Assembly (NCBI GenBank): GCA_022548915.1
Contig: JAKZES010000002.1
Span: forward strand, 204,167-268,166
Origin: Verrucomicrobiaceae bacterium E54
Lineage (GTDB): Bacteria; Verrucomicrobiota; Verrucomicrobiia; Verrucomicrobiales; Akkermansiaceae
Direction of reading: 5' to 3'
DNA: 64,000 nt
Part shown: piece after piece, positions 46,041 through 54,633 of the stretch
How positions within the stretch are numbered: position 1 is the stretch's first letter
How the letters are laid out: every line of letters starts with the position of its first letter
Notes under the pieces: generated by a model
Databases searched by the model: none
Seen by the model: only the letters and a program-made list of their open reading frames with translations
Told to the model about the DNA's origin: nothing
Program-made: the position numbers and the translations under genes

Positions 46041-46147
46041 GGGAATGATGCGCGCATCGACGCAGGCGTCGCCGACGCTTCCAGCGGCAGGCCGTGGCTG
46101 TGGCTTCCCTTGGCTCGCCGGAGCCTCGGCAAAGCTGGCAGCCGCAG
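46041..46147. repeat. 107-bp dispersed repeat, copy C
   Basis: Starts GGGAATGATGC and ends GGCAGCCGCAG; same length as copy A, with 69 of the last 74 bases identical. Directly after it comes CCGGGCCTTCCAGGCCCGT (46154-46172), which also forms part of the palindrome at 52863-52940. The element covers the expected 5' part of the antitoxin gene of the broken vapBC. Confidence 0.8.
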
Positions 46148-46262
46148 GCCGTGACCGGGCCTTCCAGGCCCGTTGTCAAAGCAGTCCCTCCCATGGATGC
46201 CGGAACTGGAAAGAGGCCCATCCGGATCGGCCCGCCAGCGAATCCCACTGGGACGAAGCGTC

Positions 46263-46638
46263 GTGAAGCTGCTCGACACCAACTTCCTCATCGATCTGCG
46301 GCGGGAGTGGAGCCGCGGCGAGGCCGGGCTTCCTCGATCGCCCGGCGAGCGGGGAATTCTGCATCCCGACGGTCACGGTCCTCAAGTTCCTCGAAGGCTA
46401 CGCCCACCCGGGAGACGGTAAGCGCCTCCTCGCTCCCTTTCTCCAACTCGATGTGACGGCATCCGTCGTCCTTGCAGGCAGTCGGATTCGCCGCGAGCTT
46501 CGGCGCCGCGGCGAAATGATCGGCGACTTCGATGTGCTGATCGCCGCTACCGCAGTCGCCGGCGGCATTCCCCTCGTCAGCGACAAGCTCCGCCACTTCG
46601 AGCGCATCGAGGGCCTCACGGTCGAGGGCTACCGGTAG
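46263..46638 (+). pseudogene. Frameshifted PIN toxin (vapC) with antitoxin remnant
   Basis: From GTG 46263 the frame reads MKLLDTNFLIDLRREWSRGE with the first PIN aspartate, then runs out of phase. The rest of the toxin (ASGEFCIPTVTVLKFLEGYA, then IGDFDVLIAATAVAGGIPLV and the ending EGLTVEGYR) continues in another frame to the TAG at 46636-46638. One frameshift of +1 around 46325-46345 explains this. In the frame that stops at 46264-46266 (overlapping the GTG as GTGA), the last codons ESHWDEAS look like an antitoxin C-terminus, but everything upstream is repeat sequence. The locus is therefore best read as a dead vapBC. Confidence 0.8.
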
Positions 46639-46735
46639 TATCCTGGGCGGGATGCTTGGCATCCTGTTCCGCCCGGTCCGCCTTGCCGCAATCCAACCGC
46701 ATCCGCCTATTCCATCGGGGATAGCGGCCCATTTG

Positions 46736-46759
46736 CCGACTGTTTGCCTGGCATTTTAT
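46736..46759. repeat. 24-bp direct repeat, right copy
   Basis: Exact copy of 45995-46018. Its last bases form the start of the coding region of the truncated FG-GAP protein (LPGILYGK), so the left copy may once have been part of the same gene. Confidence 0.95.
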
Positions 46760-47670
46760 ACGGCAAAATCTCCTACGGCTTGCGCCGCGACGACGGCTAC
46801 GTGCCCCGTGGCATGGCCCTCGAGAACCTACACCGCCCGGCTGACATGGACTTCGGCGACTTCGACGGCGATGGCAGGACCGAAATCGTCGTCGCCAACT
46901 TCGGCTTCGGCACCGGCAGCGTGGACATCCACCCGCGAAAGCCCAACGGCTGGCAGTTCGAACCGGAGCCCGAAATCCAACTGACCACCGAGCCCGGTGC
47001 GGTCGACTGCCATGTCGCGGACTTCGATGACGACGGCCGCCCCGACGTCGCGGTTCTGTTCGGTGGCACCCGTGAGAACCTCAGTCTTTTCCTCAATCAG
47101 GGTGACGGCGAGTTCGAGCGGAAGACCCTTGTAGAGAAAAACGCATCCTTCGGCTACGTCCGCTTCGCCTGGGTCGACTTCGAAGGCGACGGCAACCTCG
47201 ACGTCCTGACCGTCAACGGCGACAACGTCGACTCCGATCCCTACAACACCCTCAAGCGCGACCACGGCATCCGGCTCTACCTCAACGAGGGCGGCCTGAA
47301 CTTCGTCGAGGCCTTCTTCTACCCGATGTACGGCGCCTACGGCGTGGCGGTCGAGGACTTCGACTTGGATGGCGATCCGGACATTGCGGCAGTCGCCTTC
47401 AATCCCGACTTCAGCAGCGAGAAACCCGAGAGCTTCGTCTATCTCCAGAACGAGGGGCAAACGCGCTTCACCCCGCGCTCCTTCGAGATTCCCCGGACCG
47501 ACCGCTGGATGACGATCGAAGCGGGCGACCTCGATGGCGATGGCGACAAGGATCTCGTCCTTGGCGGCGGCTACGTTCCCGCCGGCCTCGCGATCGACCA
47601 ACCGCGCCTGATGGAGGCCATGGCCGAAAAGGGCCGCGCGCTGCTGGTGCTCAAGAATCGGACGAAGTGA
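46744..47670 (+). pseudogene. FG-GAP/VCBS repeat protein, 5'-truncated
   Basis: 308 codons from a TTG; the first in-frame ATG is at 46813. The sequence begins in the middle of a domain (LPGILYGKISYGLRRDDGYV) without a signal peptide, although FG-GAP proteins of this type are exported. Repeats are clear: ADMDFGDFDGDGRTEIVVAN, VADFDDDGRPDVAVLFGG, FAWVDFEGDGNLDVLTVNGD, VEDFDLDGDPDIAAVAF and IEAGDLDGDGDKDLVLGGG, each a Ca-binding DxDGDGxxD-like loop. The C-terminus (LLVLKNRTK) is normal for such proteins. A start region and N-terminal domain (often a cytochrome c) appear lost at the 24-bp repeat. If an upstream start exists, it would still lack a signal peptide. Confidence 0.75.
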
Positions 47671-47846
47671 CCCACGTTGCGAGGGCATCTCACGCCGCCC
47701 AAGCGTCCATCCCGGCCCCTCGACACTTCGCTTTTCATAAGCGCTCCAAATCCACTTGTGTAGTGAAATCCAATATGCATTCTGACGGGTGGCAATGTGA
47801 AAATTTTTATCGGACCCACCGGAGACCCCAATCGAACCCAACCAAC

Positions 47847-50135
47847 ATGAAAGCCCGATTCCCACGAATCCCCGCACTCGCTGCATTCGCTTCGCTTCTG
47901 CTCGCCATCGCATCCGGTCAGACGACCCTTGTTGACGAGGACTGGCAAACCGATCCGATCATCAGCGACGGAACCCAGGTAACCGGCACCGACTTCCCCG
48001 GCTGGAGCTTCGGCGGTGGTGCCAAGGCGAGGAATGACGTGAATCAGGGAGACGTCCCCAGCGATTCGTCCGTCACGGACTCCCACGGCCGTAACCAGGT
48101 CATCCAGCAGGAGCAGACCTCCAGCGAGCTCGACTACGACACTTCCCACAACTGGGGGGCGACCGACGTCTACTATCTGAGGGTCGAGGCAAGCCCGATG
48201 TCGTGGAGCGGGCAAAACCAGCGCTACATCCGCCCGGAACTCCGCCAGAGCAGCGACAGCACTGTAATTTGGTCAACGGCCCAGGGGCCTGAGACGGCCG
48301 TCCCGCTGTACGACAGTTACATGGGTTCACTGAGCGATTACACCTCCGAACTCATCTGGTTCTGGGAGATCGATGCCAGCACCTTCACCGCGGGAACGCC
48401 GGGTGAGCAGCTTCAACTTCGAATCGACAGCAGCGGCCAGCGCGGCCTTTACATTAACAAGGTCACCCTTGTTCAAGGGCCTCTTCCCGCGGACAACACC
48501 CCGCCGGCCACTCCGACCTGGGACATCGTGCCCACGGTCTCGAACTTCAAGGACATCAGCATGAGAGCCAACAGCGTTCGTGATCCGGGTGACCTCTATG
48601 GAGTGGAATACTACTTCGAGAACACAACCCGCGGCACCAACAGCGGCTGGCAGGACAGCCGCGAATGGGCGGAGACCGACCTCGATTTCGACACCACCTA
48701 CACTTACACCGTGAAGACGCGGGACAAGTCGCCCAATCAGAACGAATCGGGCACCTCGGCCGCAGAGAGCGCGACCACCGCACCGGAAGACCTCACGCCT
48801 CCCGCAGCCCCAACTTGGAACGTCCTCCCCGAGGTTGCCGACTACCGCTCCATTCACATGAAGGCGAACACGGTCAGCGACCCATCCGGCGTGCAGTATA
48901 AATTCATCAACGTGACCAATGGAACCGACAGCGGCTGGCTGAACAGCCCCGCCTGGACGCAGAAGGATCTCGATCCGGACACCGCCTACACCTTTGAGGT
49001 GATGGCCCGCGATACGTCGCCGGCTTTGAATGAAGGTTCTGCCTCCACACAACAGAGTGCAACTACCCCAACCGAACCTGCGGGCACACTCTACATTACC
49101 CGCTTCCAGGATCCGCTATTCAGCGATAATCAAAACAACCCGGATCTGGGTGACTGGCAGCTATTCCAGTCGGCTAACGTCAAGACCCAGAAAGCGACCG
49201 GTGACGGTGTGCGTACCGACACGGACCTTGCCGTGCCCGGCGACAACTACGCGATTCAATTTGAATACACTAGCGCCGAAATCGAGATTGATATCGACCA
49301 CAACTGGGCTTCGGACGATGTCTTCACACTAACCCTGAATGCGAGCCCCCAGAGCTGGAATGGTGACAAGCAGCGTTACATCCGCCCAAGTCTGCGTCAG
49401 CAGGATGGTACCATTCTTTGGGCTCCGGGCGAGAACATGACTGGACCCGAGAAGACAGCCATCCCGCTCTCTGCGGATCTTGTTGGCAGCAGTTACCAGG
49501 ATGATCCCAATACCAGTTTCACCTTCACCATCCCTGCCAGCGCCTTTACCAGCGGCACGGAAGGCGAACCGATCGCGTTGCGCATCGACAGTAGTGGCCA
49601 GGAACGCGGCGTCTTCTTCGACAATGTCCATCTCAGTGTGACCACTGGTGGCGGCTCCCCCTACGACACCTGGGCCGACAGCTACCAGCCCGACGACGTG
49701 AGCGATCCGACCTTGGACTTCGACACCGATGGGCTGAGCAACCTCCTCGAGTTCGCCTTCGGCACCGACCCGACCGATTCGGGCTCTGGTGGTCCGCTGA
49801 CCGTCACCCCGGGAACCCCGCCAACCTTCACCGGCGGCACCCCCACCATCTCTGATCCGGTCTATTCGGTGAACGGGGTGGAGTTCAAGGCCCGCTACGT
49901 TCAACGAAAAGACGGCGGTGCGCTCTATGCCTTGCAATTCAGCTCGCAGCTGAACGACTGGCAGTCGAGCGACACGGTTCCCGCTCCCAGCTGGGTGGCG
50001 GGCCTCAACCCCACGACGGTGGCGGAGGATGCCACCTACGAGGTGATTGAAATCGACTACCCATGGTGGCTCGATGGCACGCCCCAGAAAAAGGCCCGGT
50101 TCTTCCGTGTCGATGTGAGCCTGCCCACTCCATGA
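47847..50135 (+). CDS. Secreted modular protein: two copies of a carbohydrate-binding-like module around two Fn3-like domains
   Basis: 762 residues from ATG 47847 with signal peptide MKARFPRIPALAAFASLLLA. A first module (about 25-210; DVYYLRVEASPMSWSGQNQR and LQLRIDSSGQRGLYINKVTL) is repeated at about 412-601 (DVFTLTLNASPQSWNGDKQR and IALRIDSSGQERGVFFDNVH). Two Fn3-like domains (about 215-405) lie between. The tail (LDFDTDGLSNLLEFAFGTDP) is a Ca-binding TSP3-like segment common in verrucomicrobial surface proteins. No catalytic motif was seen; binding of a polysaccharide is a guess. An AT-rich stretch precedes the start. Confidence 0.85.
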   Translation: MKARFPRIPALAAFASLLLAIASGQTTLVDEDWQTDPIISDGTQVTGTDFPGWSFGGGAKARNDVNQGDVPSDSSVTDSHGRNQVIQQEQTSSELDYDTSHNWGATDVYYLRVEASPMSWSGQNQRYIRPELRQSSDSTVIWSTAQGPETAVPLYDSYMGSLSDYTSELIWFWEIDASTFTAGTPGEQLQLRIDSSGQRGLYINKVTLVQGPLPADNTPPATPTWDIVPTVSNFKDISMRANSVRDPGDLYGVEYYFENTTRGTNSGWQDSREWAETDLDFDTTYTYTVKTRDKSPNQNESGTSAAESATTAPEDLTPPAAPTWNVLPEVADYRSIHMKANTVSDPSGVQYKFINVTNGTDSGWLNSPAWTQKDLDPDTAYTFEVMARDTSPALNEGSASTQQSATTPTEPAGTLYITRFQDPLFSDNQNNPDLGDWQLFQSANVKTQKATGDGVRTDTDLAVPGDNYAIQFEYTSAEIEIDIDHNWASDDVFTLTLNASPQSWNGDKQRYIRPSLRQQDGTILWAPGENMTGPEKTAIPLSADLVGSSYQDDPNTSFTFTIPASAFTSGTEGEPIALRIDSSGQERGVFFDNVHLSVTTGGGSPYDTWADSYQPDDVSDPTLDFDTDGLSNLLEFAFGTDPTDSGSGGPLTVTPGTPPTFTGGTPTISDPVYSVNGVEFKARYVQRKDGGALYALQFSSQLNDWQSSDTVPAPSWVAGLNPTTVAEDATYEVIEIDYPWWLDGTPQKKARFFRVDVSLPTP

Positions 50136-50208
50136 ATCGAGCCACAGGAATGGCTTGTCTCCCCCGCCCCCTACTGAGTAATCCTTGGCTGTTACCCCAA
50201 ACACTCCC

Positions 50209-50946
50209 ATGAATTCCCTGCGGAACTTCTTCACCGCCCCGCTACTGGCAGCCGGTCTGCTGCTGGGGGCGGGTGGCGCCCGGGCGGCGGTAACCTGGAG
50301 CGGGGTGGTCGATATAGGCATCCCGACCAGCTTCAACGGGGTCTACCTCGACCTCGCGGCCACCAGCCCAGCGGGAAACCCCACCGAGCCGTCCAACGAC
50401 GACCCCGCCGAGGTCAATTTTGACTCCTATGCGATCGGCTACGACCAGCCCACCGACTGGGACATCAATTTCTTCTTCGGCGGCATCGGCATCGCCTACA
50501 GTCCGACCTTCAATCCCTTCGTCGAAAGCCCGGGGGTGGGAGGATCCCAGATCCTCAATGTCGAGGAGGGCACGAACATCGCGTCCAACGTCTCGCAGGC
50601 CCTCGGCCTGAACAGCTACGGAGGCTCCGGAACGCCGAGCAACAGCGACCCCGACAGCCTTTTCAGCAGCGTCGATGGGAGCCTGCCGTCACAGTATTCC
50701 AGCTTCGCCACCGACGGCACTCCCGGCTACATTGCCTTCACTCTCGAAACGGCCTCCGGAACCCAATACGGCTGGATGCAGGTCACCTTGGATCCCAACG
50801 GCCCTGACATTGACGGAGCGGTCGGCAAGGTTCACCAGTGGGCCTACTCGGACGACATCAACTTCACCGTCGGCCAGATCCCCGAGCCCAGCAGCCTCGT
50901 TCTGCTTTTGCTCGGCTCAGCCGGTCTTCTCCGCCGCCGGCGTTGA
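50209..50946 (+). CDS. PEP-CTERM surface protein
   Basis: 245 residues from ATG 50209 with signal peptide MNSLRNFFTAPLLAAGLLLG. The C-terminus has IPEPSS, a hydrophobic helix (LVLLLLGSAGLL) and RRRR, the PEP-CTERM sorting signal read by exosortase. The body is low in charge and rich in Gly/Ser/Asn (ILNVEEGTNIASNVSQALGL), as for secreted biofilm or matrix proteins. Function unknown. A strong terminator follows. Confidence 0.9.
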   Translation: MNSLRNFFTAPLLAAGLLLGAGGARAAVTWSGVVDIGIPTSFNGVYLDLAATSPAGNPTEPSNDDPAEVNFDSYAIGYDQPTDWDINFFFGGIGIAYSPTFNPFVESPGVGGSQILNVEEGTNIASNVSQALGLNSYGGSGTPSNSDPDSLFSSVDGSLPSQYSSFATDGTPGYIAFTLETASGTQYGWMQVTLDPNGPDIDGAVGKVHQWAYSDDINFTVGQIPEPSSLVLLLLGSAGLLRRRR

Positions 50947-50969
50947 TTTCTGGCAAGCTCTGAAACACC

Positions 50970-51000
50970 GCCGGTCCCATTCAGGGGCCGGCTTTTTTTT
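50970..51000 (+). terminator. Strong intrinsic terminator
   Basis: GCCGGTCCC-ATTCA-GGGGCCGGC forms a stem with one bulge, followed by eight T residues, 23 bases after the PEP-CTERM gene. Confidence 0.88.
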
Positions 51001-51116
51001 CAGGAGGACCGCGCGGGCCCACTCGCGCAGCGCCCCGCCTGAAAATCGCGAGTGGCGGTCCGAGACTCTCGATGGCGGGCTCCCCATTCAGAGGCGCGGT
51101 GCTCGCGACAACTCTT

Positions 51117-51139
51117 TGACATCACAAAAGATGATGTCA
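51117..51139. promoter_or_regulatory. Candidate VapB operator, 8-bp perfect inverted repeat
   Basis: TGACATCA-CAAAAGA-TGATGTCA has two exact 8-bp arms and a 7-base spacer, ending 10 bases before the antitoxin start. TTGACA overlaps its left arm and could be a -35 box, so binding would block transcription. Confidence 0.65.
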
Positions 51140-51149
51140 TTTTGTCGAC

Positions 51150-51407
51150 ATGATCCGCACGCAGATCCAACTCCCGGAGAGCTTGTATCGCGAGGCAAAG
51201 CAACTCTGTGAGGCCCGCGAATTGTCCATGGCCGAGCTGGCCCGGCGGGGCCTGGAACACATGGTGATGGTCTTGAATTCGAAGGAGAAGGCCACGCCCT
51301 GGGCTCCGCCGCAGCCGCAGGCGCTGGGCTGGGCAGGATTCTCCGAGGAGAAACTCAAGTCCGTGGCGCAGGAAGGGAGCACCGAGCAGAATGCCGTCGA
51401 GAGATGA
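51150..51407 (+). CDS. Antitoxin, ribbon-helix-helix type (VapB-like)
   Basis: 85 residues. The N-terminus MIRTQIQLPESLYREAKQLC is a ribbon strand plus helix, and SMAELARRGLEHMVMVLN is the second helix. The tail (WAPPQPQALGWAGFSEEKLK) should cover the toxin active site. It overlaps the toxin gene by 4 bases (ATGA), and a perfect inverted repeat precedes it, the normal autoregulated arrangement. Confidence 0.9.
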   Translation: MIRTQIQLPESLYREAKQLCEARELSMAELARRGLEHMVMVLNSKEKATPWAPPQPQALGWAGFSEEKLKSVAQEGSTEQNAVER

Positions 51408-51853
51408 TCTCCATCGACACCAACATCCTCTTCCACGCGTTCAACATCGATTCGCCGTTTCATGGCAGGGCCTACGAATGGCTGGCATCGCAGGGCGGCT
51501 CGGAGCAGGTCGCCATTTCCGAGTTCGTGCTGGCCGAGTTGTATCGGCTCGCAGGGAACCCGGTCACCGCGCGATCGGGTCCACTCGATGCCCGGGCGGC
51601 GGCAGCCTTGGTCGATTCCTACCGCAGTCATCCCCGCTGGATGCTGGTCGGATTTCCCCAGAACAGCCGGGAACTCCACGACAGGATGTGGCGGATTGCC
51701 TCGGAAAGTGGCTTCGCCTACCGGCGCCTCTACGATCTGCGGACGGCCCTGACCCTGTTGGATCATGGCGTCACCGACTTCGCCACCACGAACACAAGAG
51801 ACTTCGAGGGCTTAGGATTTGCAAAGGTCTGGAATCCTCTGGACGTCGCTTGA
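51404..51853 (+). CDS. PIN-domain toxin (VapC-like)
   Basis: 149 residues with all PIN acidic positions: Asp5 in ISIDTNILFHAF, Glu in ISEFVLAELYRLA, Asp in LYDLRTALTLLDHG and Asp in VTDFATTNTRDFEG. Expected to be an Mg-dependent ribonuclease neutralised by the upstream protein. Intact, unlike the 46.3 kb copy, and not closely similar to the 45.1 kb toxin. The 192 bases after it contain no recognised feature. Confidence 0.92.
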   Translation: MISIDTNILFHAFNIDSPFHGRAYEWLASQGGSEQVAISEFVLAELYRLAGNPVTARSGPLDARAAAALVDSYRSHPRWMLVGFPQNSRELHDRMWRIASESGFAYRRLYDLRTALTLLDHGVTDFATTNTRDFEGLGFAKVWNPLDVA

Positions 51854-52045
51854 GGCCCACAATCAATTCTGCCGCAGATCGGGTGGCCCGATACCAATGA
51901 ACAGAATCGGCTGGTAGAATGGCCGGAGCGATTTTTTGCAAGGTCAAGGCGCAAGAAGGGAGCGGTGAGCTTGAACTCCATTTGCTTTGCGTCTTTGCGG
52001 TTCCATCCAATGCAGAACCCAAGACTGCCGTTCCGACCGCAACGA

Positions 52046-52732
52046 TCACTCCCGGATCAGCTTGATCGCCGCCTCGGCAAAGCGCTCGCCGAGGATGCGG
52101 TAGCCTTCCTTGGTGTAGTGAAGGTCGTTGCGGGTGCCCTCGCCACCCTTGGCGGGTTTGTCATTCAGGTCATCGGTATCCACCCAGGCACCGCGGGGTG
52201 ACGACTCGGCCACCGCCACCTGCACGTCGCGGACCTTGGTCCAGTGCGGGTAGCGCTGGTCCTCCATGTCGAAGTCGCTGAGCCGGCCGATGACGAAGTG
52301 GATGTCGTCGCGCTTGAGGTCCTTGGAAAGCTGTCCGATCAGCCCCTTGAAGCTGTCGCCGTAGACCCCGCCATGGCCCTCCCTGGCATCCCGCTCCCCC
52401 TGCATCCAGACAAAGGTCACGGTGTCGAACTCCCGGTCGCCCGCGGCCTTTTCGACCGCCTCCATCAGCTTGTCGTAGAGATCCCCTAAATTGCCCTCGG
52501 GCACCGGACTTTCCGCCGGCTTCCATTCCTTGTACCAGCGGCGGATGGGCTGGCCTCCCTGGGCCGACTTCACGACCACCACGTTCTCCGCGCCAAAGGC
52601 CTTCTCGACCGTGGGAGTGAAGGAAATCGCCGGATCAAGCCCGGCCATGTTGGACTGGCCGGAAAGGATGAAGAGGTGGCTGTCGGCATGGGCCAAGACC
52701 GGGAACAGGAGGCAGAGCAAGAGATGTTTCAT
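52046..52732 (-). CDS. Secreted sialate O-acetylesterase-like (SASA/DUF303) hydrolase
   Basis: 228 residues from ATG 52732 with signal peptide MKHLLLCLLFPVLAHA. The SGNH-type catalytic blocks are visible: FILSGQSNMAGLD with the Ser nucleophile, the WMQGERDA block, and DLHYTKEGY with the catalytic Asp/His pair. Enzymes of this kind remove acetyl groups from sialic acid or from polysaccharides such as xylan. An ATG 30 bases upstream is possible but precedes a basic tail. It faces away from the sulfatase gene. Confidence 0.9.
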   Translation of the reverse strand: MKHLLLCLLFPVLAHADSHLFILSGQSNMAGLDPAISFTPTVEKAFGAENVVVVKSAQGGQPIRRWYKEWKPAESPVPEGNLGDLYDKLMEAVEKAAGDREFDTVTFVWMQGERDAREGHGGVYGDSFKGLIGQLSKDLKRDDIHFVIGRLSDFDMEDQRYPHWTKVRDVQVAVAESSPRGAWVDTDDLNDKPAKGGEGTRNDLHYTKEGYRILGERFAEAAIKLIRE

Positions 52733-52862
52733 CGGGCAACGATACGCCCGCCGGTCGATCATCCCTTCGCCGGAATGTGGCTTTCTGTTTGTCCGCGGTC
52801 ACAAGTCCAAAGGTCGGGATCTCCTTTCTCGCCGGGGTGCAGGTAAAAGCGGCTGGCAAGCG

Positions 52863-52940
52863 GATGTGGCCGGGCCTTCCAGGCCCGTCGCCGGGTTCGA
52901 ACCAACAATGGGCGACGGGGCTGGAAGCCCCGGCCACATC
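52863..52940. repeat. 78-bp palindromic element
   Basis: Two 30-base arms (52863-52892 and 52911-52940) are inverted copies with two mismatches, separated by 18 bases. Each arm also contains its own small hairpin (GGGCCTTCCAGGCCC and GGGGCTGGAAGCCCC). The left core also occurs at 46154-46172. It fills part of the 402-base gap between the esterase and sulfatase genes; the rest of that gap holds a heptad array and nothing else I recognise. Confidence 0.9.
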
Positions 52941-53072
52941 TCCAGACGTCTGCTGGACGCGATGAAAGCTCCACCGCGTTCAGCCATGCACCCTCTCGAA
53001 GAGGCCTCCAAGCAGCCAGAGAGGGAAGGCTGCTCAGACTTTCGCCTGCCCGCCATAGCCGGGAGGCGACGG

Positions 53073-53102
53073 TGGGACTTTCCGACCTTGGACCTTGAGA
53101 CT
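53073..53102. repeat. Heptad-type array upstream of the first sulfatase
   Basis: GGACTTTCC, GACCTTG, GACCTTG and AGACTG follow one another in near-heptad phase. The same GACTTTC/GACCTTN words occur at 54634-54746 beyond the other end of this gene. Confidence 0.65.
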
Positions 53103-53134
53103 GCCCGCACGCGCGGCGATGCTCCCGCCACCAC

Positions 53135-54574
53135 ATGATTTCCCGGCTCGCTACTCTTCTCACACTCCTGACGGCCGCCATCGCCACGGCTGCGCCGAAG
53201 CGCCCGAACGTGCTCTTTCTCTTCACCGACGACCAGCGCCACGACACGATCCAGGCTCTGGGCAACGAACGCATCCAGACGCCCCACATCGACCGCTTGG
53301 TGAACGGCGGCCTGAGTTTCACCAACGCCTACATCATGGGTGCGAGCTCGATGGCCGTGTGCACCCCGTCGCGCGCCTGCCTTTTCAGCGGCCGCACCTT
53401 GTGGAACCTCGAGAGCCAGGGCCTGTGGGACTTCGAGATCGCTGAAACGGACACCACGCTGACCCAGGCCTTCCGGCAGCGCGGCTACACGACCTTCGCC
53501 ACGGGCAAGAACGATCCGGGATTCGGCAAAAACGGCCACTTCAGCCGTTCGTTCAGCACCGGCAGCCGGCTCTACGATCGCGGCGGTCATCGCGGCCAGA
53601 ACCGCACACCGCTTTTCAACCTCTCGCCCGACGGCGAAAAGATCAAGCTGGAGCCCGACGGCCGCTTCAATGCCGAGCACTTCGCGGACGCCTGCGTGGA
53701 GTTTCTCAACAGCCGCAAGGACCTCGACGAACCCTTCTTCGCCTACGTGTCGTTCATGACACCCCACGATCCCCTCAACTGCCCGGAGGAGTTCCTCGCG
53801 AAGTACGAGGCGGGGGACATGAAACTCCCCGCCAACTTCAGGCCCAGGCACCCCTTCGATGCGGGCGTCCACAACATCCGCGACGAGAAGTTGATGAAGC
53901 TCCCCCGGAGCGAGGACAAGGTCCTCGAGCGCCTGGCCCGCTACTACGCGCTGGTGACTCACACCGACGCCCAGATCGGGCGCATCCTCGAGGCCCTCGA
54001 GGAGAGCGGCCACGCGGCCAACACCCTCATCGTCTTCAGCTCGGACAATGGCCTGGCCCTCGGCAGCCACGGGCTGATGGGCAAGCAGAACGTCTACGAG
54101 CACTCGGTGAAGGTGCCCTTCATCATCAGTGGACCGGGAATCCCGGCCGGGGAAACCCGCGACCAGCTCTGCTACATCTACGACATCTTCCCGACACTCT
54201 GCGAGATGGCCGGAGTGGAGATCCCGGAAAACGTCGAATACAAGAGCCTCAAGCCGGTGATCACCGACGCCGAGGCCACCCACCGGGACCACTTGTCCTT
54301 CGCCTTCATGCAATGGCACCGGGCGGTGCGGGACGAACGCCACAAGCTCATCGAGTATGCCGTCGACGGCTCACGCCACACCCAGCTTTTCGACCTGAAG
54401 GAGGATCCGCATGAACTCGACAATCTCGCCGACGATCCCGCCCACGCCAAGACCCTCGCCCGCCTGCGCGAGCTCCTGGAAAAAGAGCGTGTGCGCCTGA
54501 ATGACGGCACCTCGTCCTTCGGACGTGCGGACCAGGGGAAGGAGTTCTGGTCGACCTACGCAACCGACGAGTAA
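53135..54574 (+). CDS. Secreted type I sulfatase
   Basis: 479 residues with signal peptide MISRLATLLTLLTAAIATAA. The metal-binding start RPNVLFLFTDDQRHD and the formylglycine motif CTPSR (Cys76) are intact, with SMAVCTPSRACLFSGR giving the C-x-P-S-R consensus. Other blocks: ATGKNDPGFG, VSFMTPHDPL, VFSSDNGLALGSHGLMGKQN. Expected to hydrolyse sulfate esters of polysaccharides after maturation by a formylglycine-generating or anaerobic enzyme, neither of which is in the window. It converges with a second sulfatase. Confidence 0.95.
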   Translation: MISRLATLLTLLTAAIATAAPKRPNVLFLFTDDQRHDTIQALGNERIQTPHIDRLVNGGLSFTNAYIMGASSMAVCTPSRACLFSGRTLWNLESQGLWDFEIAETDTTLTQAFRQRGYTTFATGKNDPGFGKNGHFSRSFSTGSRLYDRGGHRGQNRTPLFNLSPDGEKIKLEPDGRFNAEHFADACVEFLNSRKDLDEPFFAYVSFMTPHDPLNCPEEFLAKYEAGDMKLPANFRPRHPFDAGVHNIRDEKLMKLPRSEDKVLERLARYYALVTHTDAQIGRILEALEESGHAANTLIVFSSDNGLALGSHGLMGKQNVYEHSVKVPFIISGPGIPAGETRDQLCYIYDIFPTLCEMAGVEIPENVEYKSLKPVITDAEATHRDHLSFAFMQWHRAVRDERHKLIEYAVDGSRHTQLFDLKEDPHELDNLADDPAHAKTLARLRELLEKERVRLNDGTSSFGRADQGKEFWSTYATDE

Positions 54575-54633
54575 GCCGGAGGTGGAGCCTCCTTGAGCAG
54601 ATTGTTGAGGATGGACGCCACTCAGGGTGAAGC

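Noticed and set aside
45869..46291. A minus-strand frame with a CFGCH heme-like motif
   Set aside because: The motif is isolated, the frame crosses a dispersed repeat and has no start region or cytochrome pattern, so it is chance.
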